NCBI GenBank assembly: GCA_964588535.1
Contig: CAZPQA010000004.1
Span: forward strand, 6,418-70,417
DNA: 64,000 nucleotides
Direction: 5' to 3'
Source of the DNA: NaphS2 sp964588535
GTDB lineage: Bacteria; Desulfobacterota; DSM-4660; Desulfatiglandales; Desulfatiglandaceae
In this document: positions 60,901 to 64,000 of the stretch, piece after piece
Layout of the letters: each line of letters begins with the position of its first letter
Position numbering within the stretch: position 1 is the first letter of the stretch
Notes under the pieces: model-generated
Told to the model about the DNA's origin: nothing
What the model saw: the letters and a program-made list of their open reading frames with translations, nothing else
Database searches by the model: none
Program-made: the position numbers and the translations under genes

Positions 60901-61049
60901 TCATATTTCCGCCATAAGAATTGACAACCAGATTGTCATATACCTCTGTTCAATTTCTTTTAAAGCCAATCCTTACCATTTTATACTTTTTTTGCCCTTG
61001 ACCTGTTTCTCGCATTTAATATAAGAATACGGCGAACCTGACGATCTAA

Positions 61050-61190
61050 AAGGAAGAACAAAATTTTGAGCCTGTTGATCTGGACGATCCAAAACAACGG
61101 CCCCCGGAGTTGAAGGTAATCCACCTGCTGGTCGATACCACCTCGAATTTGACCGATGATTGGGTTGTGATCAGCAAGGAAATAGCGTAA
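61050..61190 (+). pseudogene. Possible remnant of an unknown gene
   Basis: A 47-codon frame without start codon reads KEEQNFEPVDLDDPKQRP, PELKVIHLLVDTTSNLTD and DWVVISKEIA before TAA. Its composition looks like real protein, but no family is recognised and an in-frame TAA lies just upstream. It ends 9 bp before nadK. The stretch 60901-61049 shows nothing else. Confidence 0.3.
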
Positions 61191-61199
61191 AGGTTCCTC

Positions 61200-62090
61200 A
61201 TGTCATCAAAATCTGTTGGAATTATTTACAAGCATCATCACGAACCGGCAAGAAAAGAAGCGCTGAAGCTGGAGACCTGGTTCGGGAATCGCGGAATCAC
61301 CGTGTTTTGCCTGGAAATGACAGCTGAGGTTGCAGAAGGGGGCGTGTTCCAGAAAAACCTGGCCATTCCAAAGGATGTAGACTGGGTTGTGGTTTTGGGT
61401 GGGGACGGAACCCTGCTGGGAGCGGCCCGCCAGGTGGGAAGATATGGTGCGCCGATTCTGGGGGTTAACCTGGGAGGATTGGGGTTCCTGACGTGTATCC
61501 CGATGGAGCAGCTTTATTCTGCGGTTGAGACCATGGTGAGCGGAGGCCTTCAAGTGGAAAGCCGAATGATGCTTGAAACAAAAGTCTTGAGAGGCGAAAG
61601 TGAAGTGATCCGCTTTCAGGTTTTAAACGATGTGGTGATCAACAAAAGTACACTTGCCAGAATCATCGACCTTGATGTGGCCATTGATGATGTTTTTGTG
61701 ACCACATTCAGGGCCGACGGCCTCATTATCTCCACCCCAACCGGGTCCACTGCCTACAACCTCTCGGCGGGAGGTCCCATCCTGTACCCCACCATTGAAA
61801 CATTTTTACTAACCCCCATCTGTCCCTTTACCCTCACCAATCGGCCGATCATCGTACCCGACAGCGCCGTCGTTAGCATAGAGATGGGCCGGGAAAGTGA
61901 AGAAACTGTGGTCCTCACCTTTGACGGGCAAGTGGGATTTGACCTTCATCACGGCGACAAGGTCAACATTTACAAATCAAAGGAAAAAATCAACCTTTTC
62001 AAGCCCCCCGGTCAGGATCATTTCCGCATTCTGAGAACAAAACTCATGTGGGGGGGGGTCACGTACAACAAGGATACGGAGACTTCCTGA
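61200..62090 (+). CDS. nadK: NAD kinase
   Basis: The 296-residue kinase makes NADP from NAD. It has the phosphate-binding GGDGT motif in VVLGGDGTLLGAARQVGRYG, VLNDVVINKSTLARI and DGLIISTPTGSTAYNLSAGG. Its start at 61200 has AAGG about 8 nt upstream. The C-terminal end carries a run of nine G (62050-62058), a place where slippage could change the reading frame. DUF4911 and miaB follow closely, so the three probably form one operon. Confidence 0.95.
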   Translation: MSSKSVGIIYKHHHEPARKEALKLETWFGNRGITVFCLEMTAEVAEGGVFQKNLAIPKDVDWVVVLGGDGTLLGAARQVGRYGAPILGVNLGGLGFLTCIPMEQLYSAVETMVSGGLQVESRMMLETKVLRGESEVIRFQVLNDVVINKSTLARIIDLDVAIDDVFVTTFRADGLIISTPTGSTAYNLSAGGPILYPTIETFLLTPICPFTLTNRPIIVPDSAVVSIEMGRESEETVVLTFDGQVGFDLHHGDKVNIYKSKEKINLFKPPGQDHFRILRTKLMWGGVTYNKDTETS

Positions 62091-62110
62091 CAGGTCAGGA
62101 ATCAATCTGG

Positions 62111-62329
62111 TTGAACAGCACGAAACAGATATTTAAGGTAAACCGAAGGGAGATCCATTTTTTGAGATTTACCCTTGAATCCTATGACGGGATGGCCCTT
62201 GTTTCCACCATCGATCCGTATCTGGCACTGATCGAAGTCTCCATGGCGCCCGGTTGTGAGAAATTGGTTAATGAGTTGATGGATTCCTTAAGAAAAGATG
62301 AAAGGTTGCGCATTTCAAGCTTTCATTGA
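62111..62329 (+). CDS. DUF4911 family protein
   Basis: The 72-residue product from TTG at 62111 opens LNSTKQIFKVNRREIHFLRF and has FTLESYDGMALVSTIDPYLA, LIEVSMAPGCEKLVNELMDS. The YDGMA...T.D...A.I...pAP pattern is that of DUF4911, a small conserved family in this phylum with no known role. AGGA lies 10 nt before the TTG. The frame extends up to 62048 within nadK, which is less likely. A few bases separate it from miaB. Confidence 0.7.
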   Translation: MNSTKQIFKVNRREIHFLRFTLESYDGMALVSTIDPYLALIEVSMAPGCEKLVNELMDSLRKDERLRISSFH

Positions 62330-62338
62330 GGTATATGA

Positions 62339-63658
62339 TTGAATAAGCGTTTTCATATCAAAACCATGGGCTGTCAGATGAATGAATATGATTCCGATTT
62401 TCTGGCACAGTCCCTGATTCAAAATGGCTTTTCTCCGGAAAAGGAGGTCCACCGGGCGGATCTCATATTAATCAATACCTGTGCTGTCCGCGCCAAACCG
62501 GAACAGAAAGCCTGCAGTTTTCTCGGCCGGATGGCGGGTCTCAAAGAAAAGAACCCGGAACTGGTTGTGGGCATGATCGGATGCCTGGCCCAGATGAAGG
62601 GAAAAAGATTAATGAAGAGATTTCCCCTGGTGGATTTCGTGATGGGTCCAAGGGAACTGGGTCGAATTCTTGAAATCGTAAAGGAAATTTATGACAAACG
62701 CCAGCGGGTGGTGGCCACTGGGCTCAGTGTTGCGCCACCGCCCCCCGTAAAATGCACAGGATATTTTCAGAATCAGACGTCGGGATTCATTTCCATTATG
62801 GAAGGCTGCAATAACTTCTGTAGCTATTGCATTGTTCCCTACGTCAGGGGGCGTGAATACTTCCGTGCGCCAAGAGACATCCTTGAGGAAGCCCGGTACC
62901 TTCTGGCCGAGGGAGTGGGGGAAATAACGCTGCTGGGCCAGAACGTCAATTCATATGCATGGGAAGATGAAAAGATATGGAATTTCGCATCTTTGCTGAA
63001 TGCCATGAAGGACCTTGACGATCTGCACAGGCTCCGGTTTACAACCTCCCACCCCAAAGACCTTTCTGATGATCTTCTTGCGTGTTTCGGGAATATGGAT
63101 AAGTTGGCGAGCCATATCCACCTGCCGTTCCAGGCGGGGTCCAATCGCATATTGAAATTGATGCATCGTGGGTATACGCGGGAAAAATACCTTGAAATCA
63201 TTGATAAATTGAGAAATTCTAAAGAGGATATTGCCATTACAAGCGATGTTATGGTAGGATTCCCGGGCGAAACGGAGGAAGATTTTCGATTCACCCTCGA
63301 TTTAATACAACAAGTTGAATTTGATTCACTTTTTTCCTTTAAGTACTCTGATCGCGAAGGAACGCCTGCGGCAAGGATGCCGGACAAAATAAGTGAAGGG
63401 ATCAAAGCATCCAGGCTGCAACGCCTGCAAGGCCTCCAGAACAGCATCACCCTTGAAAAAAACCGCAAGCTAAAAGGCCGGCAGCTGACGGTATTGGTGG
63501 AAGGACCCAGCAAAAAGGGGGGACAGCTTACGGGCCGAACCGGTTCTAATAAAGTGGTTAATTTTGATGGGAATGCCGGTATGGTCGGAAAACTGGTTGA
63601 AATTACCATAAAGGCGTCTTACCTTAATTCACTAAAAGGCGAAGTAAGGGGGTATTAG
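62339..63658 (+). CDS. miaB: tRNA-2-methylthio-N6-dimethylallyladenosine synthase
   Basis: MiaB methylthiolates A37 of tRNAs. The 439-residue enzyme has an N-terminal UPF0004 domain with its three cluster Cys (TMGCQMNEYDSDF, INTCAVRAKPEQKA, IGCLAQMKG), the radical SAM cluster in MEGCNNFCSYCIVPYVRGRE, and a C-terminal TRAM domain. The start is TTG, preceded by GAGG. Length and motifs are normal for MiaB rather than RimO. Confidence 0.95.
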   Translation: MNKRFHIKTMGCQMNEYDSDFLAQSLIQNGFSPEKEVHRADLILINTCAVRAKPEQKACSFLGRMAGLKEKNPELVVGMIGCLAQMKGKRLMKRFPLVDFVMGPRELGRILEIVKEIYDKRQRVVATGLSVAPPPPVKCTGYFQNQTSGFISIMEGCNNFCSYCIVPYVRGREYFRAPRDILEEARYLLAEGVGEITLLGQNVNSYAWEDEKIWNFASLLNAMKDLDDLHRLRFTTSHPKDLSDDLLACFGNMDKLASHIHLPFQAGSNRILKLMHRGYTREKYLEIIDKLRNSKEDIAITSDVMVGFPGETEEDFRFTLDLIQQVEFDSLFSFKYSDREGTPAARMPDKISEGIKASRLQRLQGLQNSITLEKNRKLKGRQLTVLVEGPSKKGGQLTGRTGSNKVVNFDGNAGMVGKLVEITIKASYLNSLKGEVRGY

Positions 63659-63667
63659 AAATTCAAT

Positions 63668-64000
63668 ATGTCCAAGATAAATAACGATATTTCCTATAAA
63701 AACGAACATGTTCTGGTAGTCGATGACGAGGACATTGTCAGAGAACCCATTACTGCCATGTTGCTGCATTTGGGCTTCAAAGTGGATACTGCTGAAAGCG
63801 GTGATGAGGCGCTTGAAAAATTTAAAACAAATTCCTACAGCTTTTTGTTGACAGACATTCGAATGTCGGGGATTAATGGACTCGAATTGATCAGAATTGT
63901 CAAAGGCAAATACCCGGATATATGCGCTATCGCCATGACCGGTTTCACCAAAGAATATAAATATGTGGAAACCATCAATGCCGGTGCTACGGATTTCATC
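63668..64000 (+). CDS. Response regulator, N-terminal receiver domain (cut by window end)
   Basis: The 111 visible codons encode a receiver domain: VLVVDDEDIVREPI (acidic pair), phospho-acceptor Asp in LLTDIRMSGINGLELI, Thr in IAMTGFTKEY and ATDFI near the window end. The Lys of the domain lies just beyond the window. The output domain is not seen. It follows miaB by 9 bp in the same direction. The receiver is like those of NtrC-type or stand-alone regulators. Confidence 0.88.
   Translation, partial: MSKINNDISYKNEHVLVVDDEDIVREPITAMLLHLGFKVDTAESGDEALEKFKTNSYSFLLTDIRMSGINGLELIRIVKGKYPDICAIAMTGFTKEYKYVETINAGATDFI

Noticed and set aside
1..64000. CRISPR arrays, rRNA and tRNA genes
   Set aside because: No regularly spaced repeat array, no rRNA-like blocks and no T-loop plus CCA patterns consistent with a tRNA were found by eye on either strand.

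Overview
The window reads as a chromosomal segment of a Gram-negative, Desulfobacterota-like (former delta-proteobacterial) bacterium. That is inferred from the gene order yceD-rpmF-plsX-fabG-acpP-fabF-rpiB-glyA-(dCMP deaminase)-nrdR-ribD, the nadK-DUF4911-miaB block, response regulators with Cys-rich tails, and a large Wza/Wzc/Wzy plus Wzm/Wzt surface-glycan locus. No rRNA, tRNA or CRISPR array was seen.

Region 1 (1-34050, almost all minus strand) is a surface-polysaccharide island. Read 5' to 3' on the minus strand it starts with a small lipoprotein, an ExeA/XrtA-type AAA ATPase, a degenerate HD-GYP protein, Wza, a Wzc-like BY-kinase carrying a C-terminal SPOR region, and an O-antigen polymerase/ligase. 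Next come the Wzm and Wzt ABC exporter genes, separated by HicBA and an orphan nucleotidyltransferase, then WecB (UDP-GlcNAc 2-epimerase), many GT2/GT4/GT39 glycosyltransferases, several methyltransferases, a CapK/PaaK-like ligase and a hexapeptide acetyltransferase. The far end holds a DPPR-synthase-like UbiA prenyltransferase, GtrA, a DUF362 protein and the start of an AftB-like membrane glycosyltransferase. An intact IS701-family element with a DruA-like domain fused to its transposase sits 22 bp upstream of the UbiA gene. The island is full of decay: at least three broken methyltransferases, a mixed gene graveyard, a frameshifted toroid-methyltransferase fusion, a ParB-like scrap, and three copies of an intergenic repeat, one of which supplies the C-terminus of the polymerase.

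Region 2 (34050-38011) holds a palindromic MITE-like element and a two-component cluster on the plus strand: two nearly identical response regulators followed by a hybrid sensor kinase. Short remnants of kinase C-termini lie before each regulator, so the array probably arose by duplication of kinase-regulator units followed by kinase loss.

Region 3 (38024-48892) is housekeeping: gltX, an unrecognised 353-residue protein, and a long plus-strand fatty-acid/ribosome/one-carbon/riboflavin operon with a good sigma-70 promoter.

Region 4 (48870-55749) has a four-gene sugar ABC importer, a catalase and a BioB-like radical SAM enzyme. It is followed by a GC-rich chimeric methyltransferase ORF (55905-56828), a J-domain protein, a sterol-desaturase-family membrane protein and a purine nucleoside phosphorylase.

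Region 5 (59896-64000) has a Cys-rich micro-ORF, a lytic transglycosylase behind a textbook sigma-54 promoter, nadK, a DUF4911 protein, miaB and the start of a response regulator.
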